Shown here: positions 5,648 through 10,888 of the stretch, piece after piece
Layout of the letters: every line of letters begins with the position of its first letter
Position numbering within the stretch: position 1 is the stretch's first letter
Assembly (NCBI GenBank): GCA_028714055.1
Contig: JAQTNB010000021.1
Coordinates: 1-10,888, forward strand
Source: Candidatus Omnitrophota bacterium
GTDB lineage: Bacteria > Omnitrophota > Gorgyraeia > Gygaellales > Profunditerraquicolaceae
DNA: 10,888 bases
Direction of reading: 5' to 3'
Position numbers and translations under genes: made by a program
Notes under the pieces: generated by a model
Seen by the model: only the letters and a program-made list of their open reading frames with translations
Databases searched by the model: none
Told to the model about the DNA's origin: nothing

Positions 5648-6436
5648 TCATTTTTTTCTGCCCAAGACAAACCTGCTGATCTTCTCTTTAAGCCCTGCCG
5701 GCAGGTCCCGGCATTCAAGCGAGCCGCTCACCCGCAGGGCCTGGGCATAGCGGTCAAGGAAAAGCCTGCATTCGGGGCAATCGGAAATGTGCCTGTCAAA
5801 ACCTTTGCGCTTGCCTTTCTGTAGGGTGCCGCGCGCGTATGCATAGACAAAATCGGTCAAAAGCCCGCAGCGGTGCTCTTGCGCCTTCGGGAATTCCTGC
5901 ATATCCTGGAAGTAACGCCCGATCTCCGAAGCAACCATCAGGTAGGACCTGTGCAGCCGGCTCTTCAAAGACCCGATCCCGATATTCAGTATCCCGGAAA
6001 TCTCTTTAAGGGGCATCTCATGGGCGTGGTGCAGTTCAAGCGGGATGCGGTATTGTATCGGTATACGGCTCAATGCCGTCTGGATCTTCTGGCGCAATTC
6101 CCGGTCAAGCAGCGCCTTATCAGGGAGCCTTGACCAGTTCACGAATGCCGCCCCGCTTCGCGTACGCAGCTTCTCGTCTGCCGCATAGGCCCTTGCCTGC
6201 CGCGATTTCTTCCGCAGGTACATCAGGGATTCATTATAGGCGATCCGGTAGACCCAGGTTGAAAGGCGCGAATCCCCCCTAAAAGTCTTTAGGTTCTTGA
6301 TGATCTTGATAAAGGCATTCTGCGTAACATCCTGCGCGTCCGTATCGTTACGCACGATGCTCAAGGCAAGATAATAGACCTTGCGGTGGTATTGCTCGAA
6401 TATGTCTTTGACGGAAACCCGGGGATCCTGTTTCAC
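5648..6436 (-). CDS. ECF-type sigma factor fused to a zinc-finger anti-sigma-like domain
   Basis: A 262-residue sigma-70 family protein. Region 2 spans about residues 10-80 (DIFEQYHRKVYYLALSIV, then DAQDVTQNAFIKI and STWVYRIAYN). Region 4 spans about 112-172, with the helix-turn-helix PLKEISGILNIGIGSLKSRLHRS. No region 3 is visible, as is usual for ECF sigmas. After a short linker the C-terminus carries C190, H216, C220 and C223, giving H-x3-C-x2-C in HISDCPEC, the mark of ZAS/zf-HC2 anti-sigma domains. These are usually a separate protein whose zinc site can sense thiol oxidation. Here the pair is one chain, suggesting self-inhibition released by redox stress (inference). The GTG start at 6436 overlaps the stop of the peroxidase fusion by four bases, with no clear ribosome site, so its translation is probably coupled to the peroxidase. 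No separate anti-sigma gene follows. Confidence 0.9.
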   Translation of the reverse strand: MKQDPRVSVKDIFEQYHRKVYYLALSIVRNDTDAQDVTQNAFIKIIKNLKTFRGDSRLSTWVYRIAYNESLMYLRKKSRQARAYAADEKLRTRSGAAFVNWSRLPDKALLDRELRQKIQTALSRIPIQYRIPLELHHAHEMPLKEISGILNIGIGSLKSRLHRSYLMVASEIGRYFQDMQEFPKAQEHRCGLLTDFVYAYARGTLQKGKRKGFDRHISDCPECRLFLDRYAQALRVSGSLECRDLPAGLKEKISRFVLGRKK

Positions 6437-7284
6437 GGTATCGAGAGCTGATCGATAATGCCGGCCATGATGAAATCATTATCGGTCAATCCTGCGGCAG
6501 CATGGGTGGTAAGCGAAACCTTGACCTTTTGATAGGAGACCGTGACCGACGGATGATGGCCCTGTTCCTCGGCCAAAAGCGCAACCTGATCAAAGAAATA
6601 TTTCGATTCCATAAAATTAGAGAATGGAAATTCCTTCGTCAACTTTTTTCCGTCGATAAGCTCCCAGCCGCGGTGCCTGGCGAGAAGCTCTTGGACCTTC
6701 TGCTGAGGCAGCGCCGCCACTCCTCCCTCGCAGGGTTTGCAGCGCGCGGGGGCATCCGAAGGGACGCGGGCCGGGTCTTTGAGTACTTCCTGCAGCTTTT
6801 CCATTGCGGTTTTGTAGTCCGGAGGCGTAGTCAATTCCTCGACTATCTGAATATAACGCAGCGTATTCTTCTTATCCGCGATCAGAACGGCGCGCGCCAG
6901 GAGGTTGAGTTCTTTTATCAGCAGGCCGTAATTGATGCCGAATGACCCGGTCTTATAGTCCGAGGCCAGGGTGACGTCGGCGATGCCGAAAGAATCGCAG
7001 AAACGCTTCTGGGCAAACGGCAGGTCTTTGCTGATCGCGATGACGCACGTTTCTTTCCCCAGGCCGGCGGCCCGCTTATTGAACTCTTTGACCTGCAAAT
7101 CGCACACAGGCGTATCCAGCGAGGGAAAACTGGTGATCACCTTGACTTTTTCGCCGAAACCCGCCAGGCTCACCTCTTCCAGCGCCGGAGATATGACCTT
7201 GAAATCAGGCGCCGTATCCCCGGTCTTCAACAGCCTGCCTGCCAGGGTCAGAGGGTTTCCCTTGAATGTAATTTTACGCGCCAT
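6433..7284 (-). CDS. tpx: Thiol peroxidase fused to pterin-4a-carbinolamine dehydratase
   Basis: A single 283-residue frame joining two known families. Residues 1 to about 170 are a complete Tpx-type 2-Cys peroxiredoxin: opening KGNPLTLAG, peroxidatic C61 in FPSLDTPVCD, resolving C96 in RFCDSFG, and the C-terminal YxxAMEKLQEVL helix. It reduces H2O2 and organic peroxides. After a short Pro/Ala linker, residues about 182-283 are a complete PCD (PhhB/DCoH-like) domain: the C-x-x-C-E-G-G opening, F-x-N-F, G-H-H-P-S-V (242-247) and T-H-A-A-A-G-L-T-D-N-D (260-270), the conserved histidines of the dehydratase site. PCD recycles hydroxylated pterins and has also been linked to molybdopterin metabolism. 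I know of no common Tpx-PCD fusion. A GGGAGG site overlaps the superoxide reductase stop region and supports ATG 7284. The gene overlaps the sigma gene downstream by four bases. Confidence 0.93.
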   Translation of the reverse strand: MARKITFKGNPLTLAGRLLKTGDTAPDFKVISPALEEVSLAGFGEKVKVITSFPSLDTPVCDLQVKEFNKRAAGLGKETCVIAISKDLPFAQKRFCDSFGIADVTLASDYKTGSFGINYGLLIKELNLLARAVLIADKKNTLRYIQIVEELTTPPDYKTAMEKLQEVLKDPARVPSDAPARCKPCEGGVAALPQQKVQELLARHRGWELIDGKKLTKEFPFSNFMESKYFFDQVALLAEEQGHHPSVTVSYQKVKVSLTTHAAAGLTDNDFIMAGIIDQLSIP

Positions 7285-7295
7285 GCTACCCTCCC

Positions 7296-7691
7296 TTATG
7301 CAGCGGTAATCTCTCTTGAACTCTCCCAGAGCCCGTGGATATTACAGTAAGAAACCGCCATGATCGTCCCGGGCTTGTCCGTTTTGAACGCGCAGGTGAC
7401 AGCCGGATGGGTATACACGGTGCTCGTATTCACCCCTTGCGCCGAAGCGCCGTGGCTGCTGAATTCAAAATTCCCTATCTGATACGGGAACTTTTCTGCC
7501 TGGGGAAGAAAGTATACCGCGATCCAGCAGATATGGTGTTCGGTCGTATTGGGGTGCGGGATCTCCTTGCCTACCGCCACCGTAACGCTCACCAGCTCGC
7601 CCTTCCCCGCTTTCTGCGGCGCCTCTATCACGGGGACGTGTTTTTCGCTCTTCCAGTCGGCGCTTTGTATGACCTCTTTGATATTTGCCAT
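7296..7691 (-). CDS. Superoxide reductase (neelaredoxin type, single iron centre)
   Basis: A 131-residue class II superoxide reductase. All ligands of the Fe(His)4Cys site are visible: H18 in the E-K-H-V-P loop (residues 16-20), H46, H52, and C116-N-I-H119-G-L-W-E near the C-terminus. E16 and K17 are the conserved residues that guide and gate superoxide. It reduces superoxide to H2O2 without releasing O2, which suits strict anaerobes. The extra N-terminal desulforedoxin domain of desulfoferrodoxin is missing; two desulforedoxin-like proteins are encoded separately downstream. Electrons normally come from rubredoxin, also encoded here. It sits between a flavin reductase (25-base gap) and the thiol peroxidase fusion (11-base gap), so the enzyme producing H2O2 is encoded next to the one that removes it. 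Confidence 0.97.
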   Translation of the reverse strand: MANIKEVIQSADWKSEKHVPVIEAPQKAGKGELVSVTVAVGKEIPHPNTTEHHICWIAVYFLPQAEKFPYQIGNFEFSSHGASAQGVNTSTVYTHPAVTCAFKTDKPGTIMAVSYCNIHGLWESSREITAA

Positions 7692-7716
7692 GCGGTCTTC
7701 TCCTCTTTTGTGCCGG

Positions 7717-8427
7717 TCAATAGCCGATAAAGTTCTCGGTCAACACATTCTGTTCCGGGCAGCCTATCTCCAGGGATATGGCCTTCATTGCCTCGACCAT
7801 CCGCGGAGGGCCAAAAATGAAAATAGTGCGCTCTCCGACATTACAGGCCTTCTGCTCCAGCAGTTCTTTGCCGATTGCGCCGAAAAAGCATTTTTTGTCT
7901 TTCGGCCGGCAGTCAGTGATCGTATAAAATACCCTGATCTTCTTATTGAGCGCCTGCCAGGCATCGAGCTCTTGCTTGAAAGCTATCTCCTCCTCGGTGC
8001 GGTTTGAGTAAAACAGCTCGACGTCGGTATCCAGTTTCTTATCGATGATATACCCGATGATGGAGATCACCGGCGTGATCCCGATACCGCCGATAAGGAA
8101 GCCGATCTTTTTGTATTCATCCTTGAATACGCAGCTGCCCATCGGCGCCTTTATGACGGCTTCCTGCCCGGCCTGCAGGGAGGCAAGCTGCCGGGAAAAA
8201 GCGGAATCACCGATGCGCTTGGTAACCTCGATGTATTCGCGCGCGGGAGAAGCGGAAAACGAAAGGTATTTATTGAGCTCGCGGTTTTCTGGCCGCGCAG
8301 GGTCAAGAAGCAATTGCAGGAACTGACCGGGGAGAAAATCAAGGCGCTGCTCCGCGGAAAACCTGAAGCTCTCTATGCTCGGGGTCCTGCGTATCCGTTC
8401 GATCAGCTTGACGCGTATTTCCCGCAT
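7717..8427 (-). CDS. FNR-family NAD(P)H flavin oxidoreductase without iron-sulfur domain
   Basis: A 236-residue ferredoxin-NADP reductase-like enzyme. The FAD barrel (about residues 1-105) has K53-Y-L-S56-F-S, with Lys in place of the usual Arg of the RxYS motif, and the GQFLQLLLD strand. The nucleotide domain (about 106-236) has GGIGITPVISII (113-124), YSNRTEEEIAF, FGPPRMVEAM and the family-type end ENFIGY. It should move electrons from NADH or NADPH through FAD to a small carrier. There is no C-terminal 2Fe-2S domain as in the Hcr partner of enterobacterial Hcp, so rubredoxin or the desulforedoxin-like proteins are likelier acceptors. I start at ATG 8427, where family homology begins. An in-frame ATG at 8484 would add 19 residues encoded partly by a nine-base G run and unlike the family. 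The G run itself may act as a weak ribosome site eight bases from ATG 8427. Confidence 0.88.
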   Translation of the reverse strand: MREIRVKLIERIRRTPSIESFRFSAEQRLDFLPGQFLQLLLDPARPENRELNKYLSFSASPAREYIEVTKRIGDSAFSRQLASLQAGQEAVIKAPMGSCVFKDEYKKIGFLIGGIGITPVISIIGYIIDKKLDTDVELFYSNRTEEEIAFKQELDAWQALNKKIRVFYTITDCRPKDKKCFFGAIGKELLEQKACNVGERTIFIFGPPRMVEAMKAISLEIGCPEQNVLTENFIGY

Positions 8428-8435
8428 AGTGAAGT

Positions 8436-8444
8436 CCCCCCCCC
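8436..8444 (-). repeat. Nine-base G homopolymer upstream of the flavin reductase start
   Basis: Nine consecutive C on the plus strand, read as G on the coding strand, sit eight bases before the preferred ATG of the flavin reductase, followed on the plus strand by four G. The tract lies between two in-frame candidate starts (8484 and 8427). Runs of this length are prone to slippage: a one-base change would put the upstream start out of frame or alter the ribosome-binding region. It could also be an assembly or sequencing error point. Confidence 0.5.
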
Positions 8445-8484
8445 GGGGCTTCCTCCTGAGCAGAAAATGCACAATTCCATTCAT

Positions 8485-8505
8485 CCCTCGGGCTCAAGCC
8501 CGGGG
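8485..8505 (-). other. GC-rich hairpin between lactate dehydrogenase and flavin reductase genes
   Basis: The arms CGGGC (8489-8493) and GCCCG (8498-8502) pair around a four-base loop, with two further G-C pairs beyond a one-base mismatch. It lies in the 92-base gap between the lactate dehydrogenase stop and the flavin reductase start. No U-run follows in the minus direction. It may be a weak pause or a processing site; a terminator call is not justified. Confidence 0.35.
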
Positions 8506-8519
8506 ATTTCTGCGAAGGA

Positions 8520-9467
8520 TTAAAAGGTAAGTTTTTGAATGATTTCCCGGATGGCCGCTGCCGACGCTTTCAGCAACTCCTGCTCCCGGGGATCGAGCTG
8601 CACGCGCAGCACTTCCCTGACGCCATTCTTATTTACAACCGCCGGCACGCTCATGTAAAGCTCGCGTGTGCCGTAAAACTCCTGCCCCAGGCAGGAAACA
8701 GAGAGCACCGCATTCTCGTCTTTCAGGATCGCTTCGCTGATGCGCACCAGGGCAAGGCCGATACCATAGGAAGTCTCCCCCTTGCGTTCAATGATACGAT
8801 AGGCGTAATCCCTGACATCCTTGAAGATACGTTCCCGCTCCTGCCGGCCTTTGCACTTATGACAATCAAAGCAGTAATCTTCCAGAAGCGTGCCGCCGAA
8901 CATCGCCCTGCTCCAGACGGCAAATTCGCTGTCTCCGTGCTCGCCCAGGATGTAGGCATGGACGTTCCTGGCGTCGATCCCGCAGTGTTCGGATATCAAA
9001 AACCTCAGGCGCGCGCTGTCAAGCACCGTTCCCGAACCGATGACCTGCTGCCAGGGCTTGCCGGAGATCCGGTAAGCCGCATACGCCATGACATCAACGG
9101 GGTTGGTGACCACCAGGTACACCGCATCGTGCGCATAGGCGCTTAAGCTGGGGATGAGTTCTTTATACAGCGCGATATTTTCCCTGGTCAGATCCAGCCT
9201 GCTCTGGCCCGGAAGCTGTTTTTTCCCCGCGGTGATCACCACCAGCTGCGAGCCTTTGATGTCGGAAAGCCCGCCTGCCGCGATCTTGACCGGAGAGACA
9301 AACGGCATGCCGCTGGCAAGATCAAGCACCTCGCCTTCGGCGCGGGCGGCGTCCCGGTCAACCACGACAATGGAACGTGCCAGGCCGCTCATCATCAGGC
9401 TATAGGCATAACGCATCCCGACATTTCCCGCCCCGATAATGGATACTTTCGGCTGTAAGGCAGTCAT
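8520..9467 (-). CDS. ldh: L-lactate dehydrogenase
   Basis: A 315-residue NAD-dependent LDH/MDH-family enzyme. It shows the Rossmann loop GAGNVG (residues 12-17), an acidic D37 at the end of the second strand that selects NAD, TNPVDV, the GSGTVLDSARLR segment and catalytic H177 in GEHGDSE. In the mobile loop, KKQLPGQSRLDL places Q84 where lactate dehydrogenases have Gln and malate dehydrogenases have Arg, so pyruvate/lactate is the expected substrate pair. A C-x2-C-x2-C motif (C199, C202, C205) matches one I recall in Thermotoga LDH, so it is not unique. The enzyme would regenerate NAD during fermentation. I choose ATG 9467 with a GGGGG site seven bases away; an in-frame TTG at 9497 lies inside the probable promoter. 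Its place inside a detoxification cluster is unusual. Confidence 0.93.
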   Translation of the reverse strand: MTALQPKVSIIGAGNVGMRYAYSLMMSGLARSIVVVDRDAARAEGEVLDLASGMPFVSPVKIAAGGLSDIKGSQLVVITAGKKQLPGQSRLDLTRENIALYKELIPSLSAYAHDAVYLVVTNPVDVMAYAAYRISGKPWQQVIGSGTVLDSARLRFLISEHCGIDARNVHAYILGEHGDSEFAVWSRAMFGGTLLEDYCFDCHKCKGRQERERIFKDVRDYAYRIIERKGETSYGIGLALVRISEAILKDENAVLSVSCLGQEFYGTRELYMSVPAVVNKNGVREVLRVQLDPREQELLKASAAAIREIIQKLTF

Positions 9468-9485
9468 AGTCTTACCCCCGGGCTT

Positions 9486-9514
9486 ATTATATACCAACAG
9501 CCTGCGGCGGTTAA
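9486..9514 (-). promoter_or_regulatory. Candidate sigma-70 promoter before lactate dehydrogenase
   Basis: On the minus strand a perfect TATAAT (9491-9486) lies 17 bases after TTAACC (9514-9509), which matches four of six bases of TTGACA. Start of transcription would be near 9479, giving a leader of about 12 bases that begins at the GGGGG ribosome site; that is very short. It sits in the 51-base gap after hcp and would let the lactate dehydrogenase and downstream genes be made apart from hcp. Confidence 0.4.
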
Positions 9515-9518
9515 TAGT

Positions 9519-10817
9519 TTATTTTCCTTTTAATATGTCCGCCAGGTCGCGCTCGGGAGTGGTTATGAGCTTGAGGTCAAAATTATCCTGCAAGACCTTC
9601 AATACCCCCGGCGTGATAAACGCGGGAGGCGTAGGCCCGATACGGATCCCTTTTACCCCGAAGGCAAGAAGCGTCAGCAATATGGCGACCGCTTTCTGCT
9701 CAAACCAGGAGAGCACCAGGGAAAGCGGCAGGTCGTTGACGCTGCAATTGAAGGCCTTTGCCAGGGCAAGCGCGATTTGTATCGCGGAATACGCGTTGTT
9801 GCATTGCCCGATGTCGATCAGGCGGGGTATCCCGTCTATCTCGCCGAAATCGAGCTTGTTAAAACGGTATTTGCCGCAGGCAAGCGTAAGGATCACACAG
9901 TCCTTGGGGACGCGTTCTGCAAACTCCGTGTAGTAATTCCTCCCGGGGCGCGCACCGTCGCATCCTCCGACCAGGAAAAAATGCCTGATCTTACCGGACT
10001 TGACCGCGGCGATGATCTTGTCCGCCAATCCGAGTATCGCCGTATGGTGAAAACCGGTCATGATCTTTGAGCCGGGCGTTTCGGAAAGCGCCGGCAGAGA
10101 AAGGGCTTTCTCGATGACCATGGAAAAATCTTTCCTGTCGACGTGCGTCGCTCCGGGAACGCCTGCGATGCCGGTGGTAAAAAGCCTGTCCAGGTAGGTA
10201 TTTTGAGGCGGCACGATGACGCAGTTTGTCGTGACCAGGACCGCTCCGCCGAAGGCATTGAACTCCTTCTTCTGCTCCTGCCAGGCCCCGCCGTAATTGC
10301 CGGCCAAATGCCTGAATTTCCTCAACTCCGGGTAGGCGTGCGCCGGAAGCATTTCTCCGTGCGTATAGATATTGATGCCTTTACCTTCGGTCTGCACGAG
10401 CAGTTCGTAGAGATCGAGCAGGTCGTGGCCGGTGACCAGGATCCCGGGGCCCTTCCGGGTGCCGGTCTCAACCGCAACCGGCACGGGATTGCCGAAACGC
10501 TCGGTATTCACCTTATCCAGGAGTTCCATGGCCCTGAAGTTCATCCTGCCGCACTTCAAGACAAGGTCGATGTGCTGCTGCAGGTCAAAACTTACGTTGG
10601 TCAGGGTCTTAAACAGCGCTTCGTCCATGAACGCATCCACCTCTTCGTCCCGCGCGCCGAGTTCCCTGGCATGATAGGCATACGCCGCAACGCCTTTGAG
10701 GCCGAAAAGCGCGATATCCTGAAGGCTCTGTATGTCGGCGTTTTTCCCGCAAACACCGAACGTCGTGCACCCGCTCCCCCCTGCCGTCTGTTCGCATTGA
10801 TAACAAAACATGATCAT
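9519..10817 (-). CDS. hcp: Hybrid cluster protein (hydroxylamine / NO reductase), class III
   Basis: A 432-residue Hcp. The N-terminal cubane motif is C5-x2-C8-x8-C17-x5-C23. All hybrid-cluster ligands are present: H131 (GHDLLDLYELL), E155 (THGEMLPAHAYPE), C199 (TTNC), C286 (VGGCDGARPGRNYY), C314 (LACGKYRF), C339 (GQCNNAYSA), E373 and K375 (WFEQKAV). Relative to the Desulfovibrio enzyme, the first ligands are shifted by about 113 residues. That is the internal deletion that defines the short class III proteins of strict anaerobes and archaea. Family roles are reduction of NO to N2O, of hydroxylamine to ammonia, and protein S-nitrosylation chemistry, in the cytoplasm. ATG 10817 overlaps the stop of the preceding frame as ATGA. 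A second in-frame ATG at 10811 has the better-spaced AAGGAG site (seven bases), so either start is possible. No Hcr-type reductase with a 2Fe-2S domain is adjacent. Confidence 0.97.
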   Translation of the reverse strand: MIMFCYQCEQTAGGSGCTTFGVCGKNADIQSLQDIALFGLKGVAAYAYHARELGARDEEVDAFMDEALFKTLTNVSFDLQQHIDLVLKCGRMNFRAMELLDKVNTERFGNPVPVAVETGTRKGPGILVTGHDLLDLYELLVQTEGKGINIYTHGEMLPAHAYPELRKFRHLAGNYGGAWQEQKKEFNAFGGAVLVTTNCVIVPPQNTYLDRLFTTGIAGVPGATHVDRKDFSMVIEKALSLPALSETPGSKIMTGFHHTAILGLADKIIAAVKSGKIRHFFLVGGCDGARPGRNYYTEFAERVPKDCVILTLACGKYRFNKLDFGEIDGIPRLIDIGQCNNAYSAIQIALALAKAFNCSVNDLPLSLVLSWFEQKAVAILLTLLAFGVKGIRIGPTPPAFITPGVLKVLQDNFDLKLITTPERDLADILKGK

Positions 10818-10888
10818 GCTCCTTTCCTTCTGTTATACGCTTCTTCTCCCAAACACTCCTTTGCATACGCGCACCAGTCCGCGCATGA
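10814..10888 (-). CDS. C-terminal 24 residues of an unidentified cysteine-containing protein (partial)
   Basis: The frame enters at the window edge and ends with TGA at 10816-10814. Visible are 24 residues with three cysteines spaced C-x3-C-x5-C (residues 2, 6 and 12 of the visible part) in the pattern C-A-D-W-C-A-Y-A-K-E-C-L-G, then a charged tail. Cys-aromatic-Cys tails ending in C-L-G are seen in several metal-binding bacterial proteins, but 24 residues cannot identify the family. A four-base ATGA overlap with the first hcp ATG suggests a genuine upstream gene in the same operon. The frame is supported only by this overlap and the cysteine pattern. Confidence 0.45.
   Translation of the reverse strand, partial: SCADWCAYAKECLGEEAYNRRKGA

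Noticed and set aside
8842..8872. C-x2-C-x2-C motif inside lactate dehydrogenase as a novel metal site
   Set aside because: From memory the Thermotoga maritima enzyme has a similar three-cysteine segment at the same place, so it is a known feature of that subgroup.
9468..9497. TTG start at 9497 for lactate dehydrogenase
   Set aside because: It lies within the TATAAT-containing promoter candidate; the ATG at 9467 has a ribosome site and matches the usual family N-terminus.
1..10888. Mobile element, integron, prophage or CRISPR content
   Set aside because: No transposase, integrase, phage protein, terminal inverted repeat or spaced direct repeat was seen; gene content and base use look uniform.

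Overview
The window is one dense, strongly biased block. All 16 protein-coding genes I can support (two of them cut by the window edges) lie on the minus strand, so they are read from high to low coordinates. Gaps are mostly 1 to 50 bases. GC is moderate and even, and I see no transposase, integrase, tRNA, rRNA or CRISPR array. The gene content points to a strictly anaerobic, Gram-negative-type (outer-membrane-bearing) bacterium: class III hybrid cluster protein, superoxide reductase, flavodiiron protein, rubredoxin, desulforedoxin-like proteins, fermentative lactate dehydrogenase, and a signal-peptide-bearing outer-membrane barrel. An uncultured anaerobic lineage such as Omnitrophota would fit, but that is inference; no marker gene is present.

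Layout in transcription order: (i) 10888-8520: the tail of an unidentified Cys-rich protein, hcp (NO/hydroxylamine reduction), then lactate dehydrogenase behind a possible promoter at 9486-9514. (ii) 8427-5648: an NAD(P)H flavin oxidoreductase, superoxide reductase, a fusion of thiol peroxidase with pterin carbinolamine dehydratase, and an ECF-type sigma factor carrying its own zinc-finger anti-sigma-like tail. The sigma gene overlaps the fusion gene by four bases. (iii) 5592-5278: two tandem ~50-residue proteins with the same C-x2-C-x17-C-C pattern, resembling desulforedoxin. (iv) 5192-3652: flavodiiron O2/NO reductase, a 59-residue two-helix ferritin-like protein, and rubredoxin. (v) 3640-1302: a flavin split-barrel protein, a CPYC glutaredoxin-like protein, a thioredoxin-reductase-like flavoprotein and a membrane polyferredoxin. 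(vi) 1280-1: the first 426 codons of an outer-membrane beta-barrel protein, cut by the window edge.

The enzymes form a nearly complete reductive detoxification chain. Superoxide reductase makes H2O2, thiol peroxidase removes H2O2, the flavodiiron protein reduces O2 (or NO) to water, Hcp handles NO/hydroxylamine, and the ferritin-like protein may handle iron. Electron donors are encoded alongside: the flavin reductase and rubredoxin for one-electron iron centres, and the TrxB-like/glutaredoxin-like pair for the peroxidase. The most unusual parts are the peroxidase-pterin dehydratase fusion, the sigma factor with a built-in zinc finger, the paired five-cysteine small proteins with a hairpin over the first one's ribosome binding site, and the minimal ferritin.
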